Assembly (NCBI GenBank): GCA_025922875.1
Contig: JAICGZ010000002.1
Coordinates: forward strand, 1-64,000
Source: Pyrinomonadaceae bacterium
Lineage (GTDB): Bacteria; Acidobacteriota; Blastocatellia; Pyrinomonadales; Pyrinomonadaceae
Reading direction: 5' to 3'
Length of the DNA stretch: 64,000 nucleotides
Position 1 is the first letter of the stretch; the number at the start of each line of letters is the position of its first letter. The notes beneath the pieces were generated by a model, which saw nothing but the letters and a program-made list of their open reading frames with translations, searched no databases and was not told the origin of the DNA. Of this stretch, positions 24,433 to 32,487 are shown piece by piece. Position numbers and translations under genes: made by a program.

Positions 24433-25572
24433 TTATTGCGACGGCACGATTCTTAGAATTCGATCGTCATCTTCCGCGGGCTTGCCTCGACCGTCGCGAT
24501 TCGAGGTCGAAAAATACAGATAGCCATCCGGTCCTTCAGCCACGTCGCGAATTCGTCCGTAGTTGTTCACGATTCCTTCCTGGCCCAGGACGCGTCGCCC
24601 GTCCAGCGCCACTCGAATCAACATCTCGCCGCGCAGGCAGCCGAAAAAGAAGTTTCCCTTGAACTTCGGAAACGCTGAACCGCGATAGAACATTCCACTC
24701 GCTGGCGCACACGCCGGTGTGTACTCGAGGAGCGGCGACTCCAAACCCGGGCGCGTTTGTGTGTGGTGAATGGTGGGCCAACCATAGTTCTTGCCCTTCT
24801 CCACTATGTTGACCTCATCACCTCCTTGTCCACCATCAAACCCGCTTGGTCCATGCTCTGTTTGAAACATGAGATTCGAGTCCGGCTGCCAGTCCATGCC
24901 CTGCGCGTTGCGATGACCCAACGACCAAATCTCAGGTCGCGCGTTTTGCTGGCCCACAAAGGGATTGTCTTGCGGAACTGTGCCGTCGTCATTCAAACGA
25001 AGAGTCTTTCCTGCGAGTGAGTCCATTCTTTGGGCAAGCTCGCGACGCCCGGCGTCTCCGGTAGTGATGTAGAGCTTGCCGTCAGGACCAAAACGAATAC
25101 GACAGCCCGCATGAAACCTGGCGGCCGGCAGGTTCTCAATGATCACTGTGCGATCGACGAGGCCTTCGGCAGTTTCGCGGAAACGCACGACTCGAACCCA
25201 CACACCACCCTGCGCATACGCATAAGAGAGGTAAAGAAAGCGATTACTGCTGAACTGAGGATGCAGCGCCACACTCATCAAACCGCTTTCGCCTGCGCTC
25301 TCTACGTCCGAAACTACGAACAAAGGTTTTGGTCTCAGCGTGCTGTTCTCCATCACTCGCACACGCCCCGGACGTTCAGTGAAGATCATGCGGCCGTCCG
25401 GCGCCCAAACGATGGACCAGGGCACTTCGAGTTCACCAGCCACCTTTTCGATTTTGAAACGTATGTTTGACTGAGCGGAAGTCTCAACCTCACCTGCGCC
25501 ACGTCCGGCGGGCGGCTGGCTACACGCAACACAAAGCGCGATCAGCAGCGCGATGAAAAAGTAAGTTTTCAT
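24433..25572 (-). CDS. PQQ-dependent sugar dehydrogenase (soluble aldose dehydrogenase type), lipoprotein
   Basis: 379 aa. The signal MKTYFFIALLIALCVACSQ ends in a lipobox (VAC), so it is probably lipid-anchored in the periplasm. The GSDH propeller is clear: EVPWSIVWAPDGRMIFTERPGR at the start, ESGLMSVALHPQF, LYITTGDAG, the EHGPSGFDGGQGGDEVN and NYGWP motifs, and RIRDVAEGPDGYLYFSTSNRDGRG at the end. Family members oxidise aldoses with PQQ and pass electrons to a periplasmic acceptor. Its start overlaps the stop of the CBS gene (TGATG), so the two are translationally coupled. No PQQ synthesis genes are in the window. Confidence 0.92.
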   Translation of the reverse strand: MKTYFFIALLIALCVACSQPPAGRGAGEVETSAQSNIRFKIEKVAGELEVPWSIVWAPDGRMIFTERPGRVRVMENSTLRPKPLFVVSDVESAGESGLMSVALHPQFSSNRFLYLSYAYAQGGVWVRVVRFRETAEGLVDRTVIIENLPAARFHAGCRIRFGPDGKLYITTGDAGRRELAQRMDSLAGKTLRLNDDGTVPQDNPFVGQQNARPEIWSLGHRNAQGMDWQPDSNLMFQTEHGPSGFDGGQGGDEVNIVEKGKNYGWPTIHHTQTRPGLESPLLEYTPACAPASGMFYRGSAFPKFKGNFFFGCLRGEMLIRVALDGRRVLGQEGIVNNYGRIRDVAEGPDGYLYFSTSNRDGRGKPAEDDDRILRIVPSQ

Positions 25573-25994
25573 CAGTGCTGAATGTACTCGTGCAGCAATT
25601 TGATCTCATCGCCCTGTTCTCCGACTTCGACGCGCAACAGGTCACGCATGGAGAGCATTCCCACCCAACGCTCGCCATCAACGACAGGAAGATGTCGAGT
25701 GCCGAACAACTCCATGCGTTCGAGAGCCTGGTGGGGAGTTTCATCGCACTGGATCACCGCTCGCAACTCACTCGTGACATCTCCTACCTTGACCGTGAGC
25801 GGGTCGCGTTGAGGAACGACGATACGATTCAAAACGTCACGCTCGGAAAAGACGCCAAGCAGCTTTCCGCCGTCATCCATTACGCAGACGGCGCCAATGT
25901 TTCTAGCGGCCATGAATTCCGCCGCTTCCTGCACAGTCGCTGACGCCTTCGTCGAGTAAGGCTCGCGGTTGCGAATCACGTCTCTGATTAGCAT
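25572..25994 (-). CDS. CBS-domain pair protein
   Basis: 140 aa from ATG 25994, eight bases after AGGAGG; the longer track ORF starts in a repeat-containing leader. It is built entirely of two CBS domains: residues ~1-60 (MLIRDVIRNREPYSTKASATVQEAAEFM, GVFSERDVLNRIV) and ~70-125 (DVTSELRAVIQCDETPHQALERM, HLPVVDGERWVGMLSMRDLL). CBS pairs bind adenosyl nucleotides and act as energy or ion sensors. It is the first gene of an operon with the sugar dehydrogenase. Confidence 0.9.
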   Translation of the reverse strand: MLIRDVIRNREPYSTKASATVQEAAEFMAARNIGAVCVMDDGGKLLGVFSERDVLNRIVVPQRDPLTVKVGDVTSELRAVIQCDETPHQALERMELFGTRHLPVVDGERWVGMLSMRDLLRVEVGEQGDEIKLLHEYIQH

Positions 25995-26040
25995 CGCCTT
26001 TGCCTCCTGCTTATTTGCTTGTGGGGTGAGCTGTATTATA

Positions 26041-26104
26041 GCCACAAAGAAGCACAAAAGCACAAAATAGGGTTTACATAAAACTTTTTGTGCTTCTTTG
26101 TGGC
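26041..26104. repeat. Palindromic repeat, 'GCCACAAAGAAGCACAAAA' family, copy 1
   Basis: GCCACAAAGAAGCACAAAAG (26041-26060) is mirrored by TTTTTGTGCTTCTTTGTGGC ending at 26104. The right arm touches the stop codon of the radical SAM gene. Related copies are at 27141-27209 and 33805-33864. Confidence 0.85.
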
Positions 26105-27123
26105 TAACTGAACAGGCTGGCCTGTGCGGTGGGTCTGCGAAAGGTGGTACCCGCTTCGGTTTGGGGTTGGTGTTTCTTATTGAAGCCCAGACGCTCGCAG
26201 TGGATTTTGAACAGACGTTCCGTAGCGGACCAGTATTCACCCTTGCCGCGCATTCGCTCGCCGAAGACGCTCGAGTTCAGTTTTCCACCGCGTGCTTCGC
26301 GGATTCTGTTCATCACTCGATCGGCTTTTGTGGGTAGTTTCTCGCGTAAGCGCTCTTCGAAATAAGGCGCGACGTTGCCGGGCAGGCGCAGCATGTTGAT
26401 GAACGCATGTTGCGCTCCAGCTTCTTTTGCGCGTCTCAGGAGCACTGGAATGTCGGTCGAAAGACCGGGAATGACCGGCGCGATGCCGATCCCAACAGTA
26501 ATTCCCGCCGCCGCGAGCGCCTCCATCGCATGAAAGCGTGCTTCTGGAAGCGGAGCGTATGGCTCAACCGCGCGGGCCACTTCGACGTCCGTAAACGGAA
26601 TCGTAAAGAACACGCCGAGACGTGCGTTGCGCGAAAGTTCCTGAAGCACGTCGATGTCTCTGCGAATCAACGCCGACTTCGTAATGACACCCACAGGTTG
26701 GCGAAACTCAGCACACACTTCCAAACAGCGACGAGTGAGTTTGTAGTTGGCCTCGAGCGGAATGTAGGGATCGGAAGTGAAAGAGAAAACGATCTCGGCG
26801 CCCTTCCACGAAGGTTTCATCAACTCTTTGCGCAGCAGTTCCGGCGCATTCACTTTCGCGATGATCTTGCGATCGAAGTCAGTGCCGGCGCCGTAGCCGA
26901 GATACTCATGTGTGGGACGACTGAAGCAGTAAGTGCAACCGTGTATGCAGCCACGATAGCAGTTGACTGTGTAATCGAATCCGACGTCGGGACTGTCGTT
27001 GTGAGTGATGATGTGACGAGTCTCGGTCTCTTCAAAAACTTCGAGCGTGGCTTCCGGTGGTTCGCCGATCCATTCGACCGAATGTGTCAGCCACGGATTA
27101 GGAGGATTCTCTACGTACTGCAT
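26104..27123 (-). CDS. PA0069-family radical SAM protein
   Basis: 339 aa. The iron-sulfur motif is [15 protein letters not shown], with CxxxCxxC plus upstream Cys, preceded by DYTVN and followed by [16 protein letters not shown], as in the PA0069/SplB-like group. Further motifs: [39 protein letters not shown] and a C-terminal MRGKGEYW region. Members cleave S-adenosylmethionine at a [4Fe-4S] cluster; the reaction and substrate of this group are not established. The last codons and stop run into the B-family repeat. Cytoplasmic. Confidence 0.9.
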   Translation of the reverse strand: MQYVENPPNPWLTHSVEWIGEPPEATLEVFEETETRHIITHNDSPDVGFDYTVNCYRGCIHGCTYCFSRPTHEYLGYGAGTDFDRKIIAKVNAPELLRKELMKPSWKGAEIVFSFTSDPYIPLEANYKLTRRCLEVCAEFRQPVGVITKSALIRRDIDVLQELSRNARLGVFFTIPFTDVEVARAVEPYAPLPEARFHAMEALAAAGITVGIGIAPVIPGLSTDIPVLLRRAKEAGAQHAFINMLRLPGNVAPYFEERLREKLPTKADRVMNRIREARGGKLNSSVFGERMRGKGEYWSATERLFKIHCERLGFNKKHQPQTEAGTTFRRPTAQASLFS

Positions 27124-27140
27124 AAGTCACAAAAAAGATT

Positions 27141-27209
27141 AGCCCCAAAAGGCACAAAAGGCACAAAAAGAAAGTAACGCCAATTGATAATTATGCGCTT
27201 TTTGTGGCC
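27141..27209. repeat. Palindromic repeat, 'GCCACAAAGAAGCACAAAA' family, copy 2 (diverged)
   Basis: AGCCCCAAAAGGCACAAAAGG, with an extra GGCACAAAAAG, faces GCTTTTTGTGGCCA. It lies between the radical SAM and Sm-like genes and is more diverged than copies 1 and 3. Confidence 0.65.
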
Positions 27210-27212
27210 AAG

Positions 27213-27428
27213 TTAACTGTCCATCACAGTTGCGGCCATTGATTCGACAGCCTTGAAGAATATGAATACCTGTTGCCCGGGCGGCGCGGTGGAAGTTTCA
27301 TTCAGGCAGATGTAATCGTTCGTGATCTCGGTGATGCGTCCTGAATAAATTCCGCCCGACACCGTCTTCACGTCCACCACCTCGCCCTTGAAGCGGCGAA
27401 AAAGATTCTCCATGTGTTGTCCTGCCAT
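27213..27428 (-). CDS. Sm-like small protein (MM0924-like)
   Basis: 71 aa from ATG 27428 (MAGQHMENLFRRF); GTG 27443 is the track alternative. The pattern FKGEVVDVKTVSGGIYSGRITEITNDYICLNE follows an Sm1/Sm2-like beta-barrel (strand, G-x-x-Y-x-G-x-I, strand with N-D-Y). A hydrophobic strand FIFFKAVESM follows. Similar small proteins are predicted Sm-like folds of unknown role; RNA binding is possible but unproved. It starts three bases after the VOC gene ends and is part of the same minus-strand cluster. Confidence 0.65.
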   Translation of the reverse strand: MAGQHMENLFRRFKGEVVDVKTVSGGIYSGRITEITNDYICLNETSTAPPGQQVFIFFKAVESMAATVMDS

Positions 27429-27430
27429 CG

Positions 27431-27796
27431 TTACCCTTTCCACGTCACAAAGAAGAAGCGATACTTGTCCGGATCCTCCAATGTGACGAATCGTCCACCC
27501 CAGCCTTCGTCCACCGGCGGCTGAACGTCCGCTCCTCTTGCAATCAGCTCGTCGTAAAATCTATCAACATCCTCGACACCGGCAAAGAAGTGAACTCCGC
27601 GTCCTCTTCGCAGCATTGTTTCGAGATGTTGAGCGAGCGTGATCCTCAGTTGACCGCCTCTAACCTTCGCCATCGGAGGATCGGAGTCGGTGTTGACTGA
27701 CTCGACTTCCATTCCGAGCACTCCCTCGTAAAAACCGAGTGACTCTTCCAAACTGTTGACCTCGAGAAACAGCAGGTCCAAACCCGTGATCATCAC
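27431..27796 (-). CDS. VOC superfamily (glyoxalase/bleomycin-resistance-like) protein
   Basis: 121 aa, the usual length of a one-module VOC protein. It shows two beta-alpha-beta-beta-beta units: residues ~3-50 (ITGLDLLFLEVNSLEESLGFYEGVLGMEVE) and ~60-118 (HFFAGVEDVDRFYDELIARGADVQPPVDEGWGGR, DPDKYRFFFV). The family covers metal-dependent lyases, dioxygenases and drug-binding proteins; the specific reaction cannot be read from the sequence. Confidence 0.88.
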   Translation of the reverse strand: MMITGLDLLFLEVNSLEESLGFYEGVLGMEVESVNTDSDPPMAKVRGGQLRITLAQHLETMLRRGRGVHFFAGVEDVDRFYDELIARGADVQPPVDEGWGGRFVTLEDPDKYRFFFVTWKG

Positions 27797-27808
27797 ACAC
27801 GCCCGATC

Positions 27809-28363
27809 TCAAAGTGTCATTACCCAATAAAGTCCGTAAACGCAGCTGACAATCGCCACCCAGAAAGCTGCTTCTTGCAGCCGCGTGTGACGTTTAAACG
27901 GATTCGTCACCGGCAACGATGCATTCATAGCGACCATAGCGCTACGCGCCAGCAGCACTCCGAATCCGAGGACCAGCAGCGCCAGAGTCGCCAGCGGCCA
28001 GAGAAACCACATCCACTGAAATCGCACCAGCAACAGCAAAAACACTCCGGCAACCAGGCAAAGGAACGCACTCAGGCATTGACCAAGAACTCCGACCTCG
28101 CGAGCCGTCGGAGTAGTCACACGCGTAAAGCCCTGTGGCGTAACGCGCGGCCGCCGTCCGGCATCATAAGAATTGCGCAAATTCTTATCTTTTAGGACGC
28201 CATACGCTTCGTTCAACGACTTCATCTGTTCTTCGTTGCCGCCTCGATCCGGGTGATGTTTCGCGGCCTGGCGCTTGTACTGCCGGTCGATCTCGATCTG
28301 AGAAGCATCCTTGTCGACCCCCAAAACGCCGTAGTAGTCTTTGTTCGAATCGAATTGGCTCAT
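27809..28363 (-). CDS. J-domain membrane protein
   Basis: 184 aa from ATG 28363 (MSQFDSNKDYYGVLGV); the track start lies upstream in a repeat. The J domain covers residues ~7-68 with the HPD motif (KHHPDRGGNEEQM) and the LNEAYGVLKDKNLRNSYD end. Three hydrophobic segments follow (around 90-115, 117-140 and 160-180). It lacks the Gly/Phe and zinc-finger regions of DnaJ, so it is a type III J protein that recruits DnaK to the inner membrane (inference). Divergent from the ABC transporter operon. Confidence 0.88.
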   Translation of the reverse strand: MSQFDSNKDYYGVLGVDKDASQIEIDRQYKRQAAKHHPDRGGNEEQMKSLNEAYGVLKDKNLRNSYDAGRRPRVTPQGFTRVTTPTAREVGVLGQCLSAFLCLVAGVFLLLLVRFQWMWFLWPLATLALLVLGFGVLLARSAMVAMNASLPVTNPFKRHTRLQEAAFWVAIVSCVYGLYWVMTL

Positions 28364-28393
28364 CGTGAATTGCACGATTCTAGAGGCGCTAAG

Positions 28394-28448
28394 TTTAGAG
28401 TTCAAGCTTGAGCTTGTCCGTCAAAGCAGCTTAAGGCTGAACTCTAAA
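28394..28448. repeat. Inverted repeat in the divergent DnaJ-like/LolD-like promoter region
   Basis: TTTAGAGTTCA (28394-28404) and TGAACTCTAAA (28438-28448) are exact complements; inside, AGCTTGAGCTT faces AGCAGCTTAAGGCT. The right arm ends one base before the ATG of the LolD-like gene, leaving no separate Shine-Dalgarno between them. It looks like another repeat family inserted in a divergent promoter. Confidence 0.7.
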
Positions 28449-28449
28449 C

Positions 28450-29136
28450 ATGGAAACGGAGGTCTTTTTGCTGAAGGTTGAGAATCTGTCGAAGGAGTAT
28501 CCCACGCCCACGGGACCACTCCGTATAGTCTCTGACGTCTCGCTAACATTACCGCCCGGCTCAGCGGTGTCGATCATGGGACCGTCGGGCAGCGGCAAGA
28601 GTACGTTGCTCTACATGCTTGGTGCGCTCGAACCACCGTCGAGCGGCACCGTTACTTTGAAAGGACAAAATCCTTTCCTGCTCAACCCGAAACAACTCGC
28701 CGCGTTTCGTAATCAACAGATCGGTTTTGTCTTCCAGGATCATTGCCTGCTGCCGCAATGCTCAGTTATAGAGAACGTATTGACTCCATCGATGATCTCG
28801 AACACAAACGGAGAACCCTCGCGCCGCGCAACTGAACTCCTCAAGCAAGTAGGACTCGCGGAACGTCTGGACCATCGCCCCGCCCAACTCTCAGGCGGCG
28901 AAAAACAACGTGTAGCCTTGGCGCGCGCGCTGATCATGAAGCCCCAGCTTCTGTTGTGCGACGAGCCGACGGGAAATCTCGATCATAAATCCGCCACAGT
29001 CGTCGCGGATCTGCTTCTCGAAATTCACCGCCAGGCTGAAACGATCCTGATTGTGGTTACACACAGCGAGGAACTTGCGGCTCGTTTTTCCCAACGCTTT
29101 GAACTAAGAAACCAACATCTCGAAGCGCTCCGATGA
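28450..29136 (+). CDS. ABC transporter ATP-binding protein, LolD/MacB type
   Basis: 228 aa. Walker [11 protein letters not shown]-loop [11 protein letters not shown], signature [15 protein letters not shown], Walker [13 protein letters not shown] and H-loop VVTHS are all intact. The size and FVFQDH...LLP text are typical of the LolD/MacB group that drives FtsX-type permeases. It overlaps the permease start by four bases (ATGA). It should energise lipoprotein, lipid or peptide extraction from the inner membrane with the 1112-aa permease. Confidence 0.94.
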   Translation: METEVFLLKVENLSKEYPTPTGPLRIVSDVSLTLPPGSAVSIMGPSGSGKSTLLYMLGALEPPSSGTVTLKGQNPFLLNPKQLAAFRNQQIGFVFQDHCLLPQCSVIENVLTPSMISNTNGEPSRRATELLKQVGLAERLDHRPAQLSGGEKQRVALARALIMKPQLLLCDEPTGNLDHKSATVVADLLLEIHRQAETILIVVTHSEELAARFSQRFELRNQHLEALR

Positions 29137-32100
29137 AAACTACTCGTCTACTGAAGCGGAGTCTCGCTTATTACTGGCAGACCAATCTGGTTGTAGTGCT
29201 CGGCGTCGCGATCGCGGTGTCGGTGCTTGCGGGTGCACTGCTCATCGGTGAGTCAGTGCGCGGCAGTCTTCGCGATCTCTCGTCGCGGCGGCTTGGTGCA
29301 ACTGACGATGTGATCTCGTTTGCGGGATTTTTCCGTGAAGAACTTGCCGCTGACCTGGGTGGTGTTACGTGCCCAATAATCGCCCTTGAAGGTGTTGTGG
29401 TTCACGAACCGAGCAAACGTCGCGCGGGTGGGGTGAGAGTTTATGGCGTGGATGAACGATTCTGGAGGTTCAACGGTGTCGCTAGCGTCGCGGCGCCGCA
29501 GAATCGCAATGCATGGTTGAGTGAAGGTCTGGCCACCGAGCTCGGGAGTGGTCCAAATGATTCGGTGTTGTTGCGGCTTGAGAAGCCTTCCGACATTCCG
29601 GTGGAATCGTTGCATGGACGCAAAGAAGATCCGGGACGGACGATCAGGCTAACTGTCAGCGGCGCCCTTGCGGGCGACAAGCTCGGTGAGTTTTCACTGC
29701 AACCGCAGCACGGAGCAGTGCGCGCCGTGTTTGTTTCTCTCAGCTTCCTGCAAAAAGAACTGGAGCAGGAGGGCAAGGCTAACACGATTCTACTCAATCA
29801 ATCCTCCGGGATCGCAGGCCTGCTCAAGAACAAAGCGACGCTCGAGGATCTCGGCCTCAACTTACGAATCCTCAATAACCAGCAAAGCATCTCAGTGGAA
29901 AGTAATAGCAGGGTCATCAACGAACACGTCGCGGCTGCTGTCGGCCAAACGGCGAATGCCCTTTCCCTGCAAACCACGCCAGTGCTCTCGTACCTCGCGA
30001 ACAGCATTAGCTCCGGTGATCGTTCAACTCCGTACTCGCTGGTGACGGCAGTAGACAGGATTGACAAGATTTTCAACATCAATCCTGAAAATCCTGTCCC
30101 CATTGTTCTCAATGATTGGACCGCGCGAGATCTCAACGCAAAACCCGGAGATACAATCTCACTTGAATACTATCTCTGGCACGAAGACGGTCGTCTCGAA
30201 ACGAAGAAAGCCGATTTCGAGTTAGCGGCGATCGTGCCGATCGAAGGCCTGGCCGCGGATCGTGATCTCGTTCCGGAGTACCCGGGTATTACTGAATCGC
30301 AGAACCTTTCTGATTGGGATCCGCCGTTTCCAATCGATCTGGATCGCGTGAGAAAAGAGGATGAAGACTACTGGCGCCAGTATCGCACCACGCCGAAGGC
30401 TTTCATTCCGCTGTCTGTCGGTCAGAACCTGTGGCAAACACGCTTCGGCAAGCTCACCTCTATCCGGATCGAATCGCCTGGCAATCAAGTGACACCAGAG
30501 GTCGTGAACAACTTCAGCGAAAGTCTGCGCAAAACTCTCGATCCTGCGCTGATGGGATTTCAGGTTATACCCGTGCGCGATCAGGGACAGGCAGCTTCGC
30601 GCGGTGCCACGGATTTTGGTGAATACTTTCTGTATTTCAGTTTCTTTCTGGTGGTGTCAGCGCTCATGCTCACCACACTCTTTTTCAAACTCGGAATCGA
30701 ACAGCGCGCGCGTGAGATCGGGACGCTGCAGGCGATTGGTTTTTCTGATTCAGATATTCGGCGGCTCTTTCTCGCGGAAGGCACACTGCTGGCGGGCATT
30801 GGAAGTCTTCTCGGGCTGGTCGGAGCAATCGCATATGCAGCGCTGTTGATGCATGGATTGCGGACGTGGTGGGTGGGCGCCGTGGGAACAACATCGCTGA
30901 CTCTGCACATCTCTTGGAAGTGGATGCTTATCGGCGCGATTGGAGGAGTTGTTGCGGCTGTTGTTTGTATTTACTTTACGTTAAGAAGATTGGGGCGTTC
31001 GTCGACGCGAAGTCTAATTGCAGGGCAAATCACACGAGAGACAGTTTCCCGCAAAGCCGCAAAGGAGCAAAGAGGATTCCTTGGCGCCTTTTCGCCTTTG
31101 CGGGAAAAATCGCTCGGAATTGCATTAGCCCTCATTGGCGTTGCGCTTTTAATTAGCGGCGCTTTTCGACTTATTCCGCAGGCGGCTGGTTTCTTTGGCG
31201 GCGGCGTGGTCATGCTCGTCGCGGGCGTGACGTTTATTTCGAGCTGGCTCAAACGAAGCAAGAAACACTTGATCCAGGGCTCCGGCTGGTGGACCATCGC
31301 ACGGCTCGGCTTTCGCAACGCCACTTACCGCCCGGGCCGCACCGTACTCTGCATCACCCTCATCGCTTCAGCGGCATTCATCATCGTCGCCGTCGACTCC
31401 TTTCGTCGGTCCGGCGCTTCGGCCGCGGATAGAAAGTCCGGCACCGGCGGCTTTCCTTTGCTGGCTGAGTCGTTACTGCCAGTGGTCCATGATGCAAACA
31501 CGCCGGAGGGCCGTGAGTCATTAAACCTATCCACTGACGACCCCGCGTTGAAAGACGTGGGCTTTGTAAACTTCCGCTTACGGCCCGGTGACGACACAAG
31601 CTGCCTCAATCTTTACCAGCCACGCAACCCCAGGATCGTTGCCCCACCCGAGTCTTTCATTCGAGAAAACCGGTTCACATTTCAGAGTTCGCTCGCCGCG
31701 AGCGATGAGGAGAAAAACAATCCCTGGCTGCTCCTGAATCGTCAATTTGAAAACGGAGCAATACCGGTTATTGGCGATGCCAACTCGTTGACTTACGTGC
31801 TGCACCTGAAGGTTGGTGAAGAGCTGGTCATAGACCACACCACTGGTCCACTCCGTCTCGTGATCGTCGCGGCCCTGGCGGATAGTATCTTCCAGAGCGA
31901 GTTGTTGATGTCTGAACAAAACTTCCTGCGATTGTTTCCGGCAGAAGAAGGTTACCGCCTGTTTCTGTTGGACGTTCCACAAACACAAGCCGCAGCAGTT
32001 TCCACCGTTTTGGAAGATCGCTTAACAGATTTCGGTTTTGACGTTGTCTCAACGGAAGAACGACTGGCAAATTTTCATCGCGTTGAGAACACGTACCTTT

Positions 32101-32471
32101 CGACGTTCCAAATGCTCGGCGGTCTCGGCCTCGCTCTCGGCACCCTCGGAATGGCGGCCGTTTTGCTCCGCAACGTCTTCGAACGACGCCGAGAACTGGC
32201 TCTACTGCGTGCGGTGGGGTATAACTCTTCACATTTCGCGGCGATGGTGATTACGGAAAACGTCCTGATGCTGTGCTGCGGCCTGGCAGTAGGATTTATC
32301 TGCGCTCTACTTGCGATTGCCCCAGTGCTCTTCGAGCGCGGGGGCCGGCTTCCAAACATCTCGCTCGGTCTGTTATTGCTGGCTGTTCTGCTCTCGGGCG
32401 CAACCGCATCGCTCGTGGCCACGCTGGCCGCTCTGCGCTCGCCCTTGCTGCCGGCTCTCCGAGCGGACTAA
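29133..32471 (+). CDS. Large FtsX-type ABC permease with two repeat-derived insertions
   Basis: 1112 aa. TM1 (residues ~15-38, VVLGVAIAVSVLAGALLIGESV), a large periplasmic domain, and an FtsX block at ~490-620 (ALMLTTLFFKLGIEQRAREIGTLQAIGFSD) are followed by two TMs around 655-700, a second MacB-like domain (RLGFRNATYRPGRTVL onward) and a final FtsX block (RNVFERRRELALLRAVGYNSSHF). This is the PF02687 duplicated architecture. Residues ~308-322 (RIDKIFNINPENPVP) and ~638-658 (VSRKAAKEQRGFLGAFSPLREK, partly) are encoded by palindromic repeats also found between genes here. Both insertions keep the frame and appear to lie in connecting regions. The substrate is unknown. Confidence 0.93.
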   Translation: MKTTRLLKRSLAYYWQTNLVVVLGVAIAVSVLAGALLIGESVRGSLRDLSSRRLGATDDVISFAGFFREELAADLGGVTCPIIALEGVVVHEPSKRRAGGVRVYGVDERFWRFNGVASVAAPQNRNAWLSEGLATELGSGPNDSVLLRLEKPSDIPVESLHGRKEDPGRTIRLTVSGALAGDKLGEFSLQPQHGAVRAVFVSLSFLQKELEQEGKANTILLNQSSGIAGLLKNKATLEDLGLNLRILNNQQSISVESNSRVINEHVAAAVGQTANALSLQTTPVLSYLANSISSGDRSTPYSLVTAVDRIDKIFNINPENPVPIVLNDWTARDLNAKPGDTISLEYYLWHEDGRLETKKADFELAAIVPIEGLAADRDLVPEYPGITESQNLSDWDPPFPIDLDRVRKEDEDYWRQYRTTPKAFIPLSVGQNLWQTRFGKLTSIRIESPGNQVTPEVVNNFSESLRKTLDPALMGFQVIPVRDQGQAASRGATDFGEYFLYFSFFLVVSALMLTTLFFKLGIEQRAREIGTLQAIGFSDSDIRRLFLAEGTLLAGIGSLLGLVGAIAYAALLMHGLRTWWVGAVGTTSLTLHISWKWMLIGAIGGVVAAVVCIYFTLRRLGRSSTRSLIAGQITRETVSRKAAKEQRGFLGAFSPLREKSLGIALALIGVALLISGAFRLIPQAAGFFGGGVVMLVAGVTFISSWLKRSKKHLIQGSGWWTIARLGFRNATYRPGRTVLCITLIASAAFIIVAVDSFRRSGASAADRKSGTGGFPLLAESLLPVVHDANTPEGRESLNLSTDDPALKDVGFVNFRLRPGDDTSCLNLYQPRNPRIVAPPESFIRENRFTFQSSLAASDEEKNNPWLLLNRQFENGAIPVIGDANSLTYVLHLKVGEELVIDHTTGPLRLVIVAALADSIFQSELLMSEQNFLRLFPAEEGYRLFLLDVPQTQAAAVSTVLEDRLTDFGFDVVSTEERLANFHRVENTYLSTFQMLGGLGLALGTLGMAAVLLRNVFERRRELALLRAVGYNSSHFAAMVITENVLMLCCGLAVGFICALLAIAPVLFERGGRLPNISLGLLLLAVLLSGATASLVATLAALRSPLLPALRAD
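30054..30098. repeat. 'ACAGGATT' repeat copy inside the permease gene
   Basis: GACAGGATTGACAAGATTTTCA faces AATCCTGAAAATCCTGTC within the coding sequence. The words match the intergenic copy at 20499-20562. It is translated in frame as roughly DRIDKIFNINPENPVP. Confidence 0.75.
31045..31107. repeat. 'CCCGCAAAGGCGCAAAG' repeat copy inside the permease gene
   Basis: TTTCCCGCAAAGCCGCAAAGG faces CGCCTTTTCGCCTTTGCGGGAAA within the coding sequence, without breaking the frame. The translation contains SRKAAKEQR and FSPLREK. The same words give SRKGAKAQS at the end of the antiporter and PRKGAKTQR near the start of the first propeller gene. Confidence 0.85.
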
Positions 32472-32487
32472 TGAGAAAGGAGCAATC

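Noticed and set aside
24433-25994. Possible link of the sugar dehydrogenase to PQQ synthesis in this window
   Set aside because: No pqqA-E-like gene is present; the PA0069-type radical SAM gene nearby is not PqqE.
31045-31107. Possibility that the repeat in the permease marks a gene boundary or frameshift
   Set aside because: The frame is open through the repeat and the flanking FtsX segments are in the expected order, so it is an in-frame insertion.
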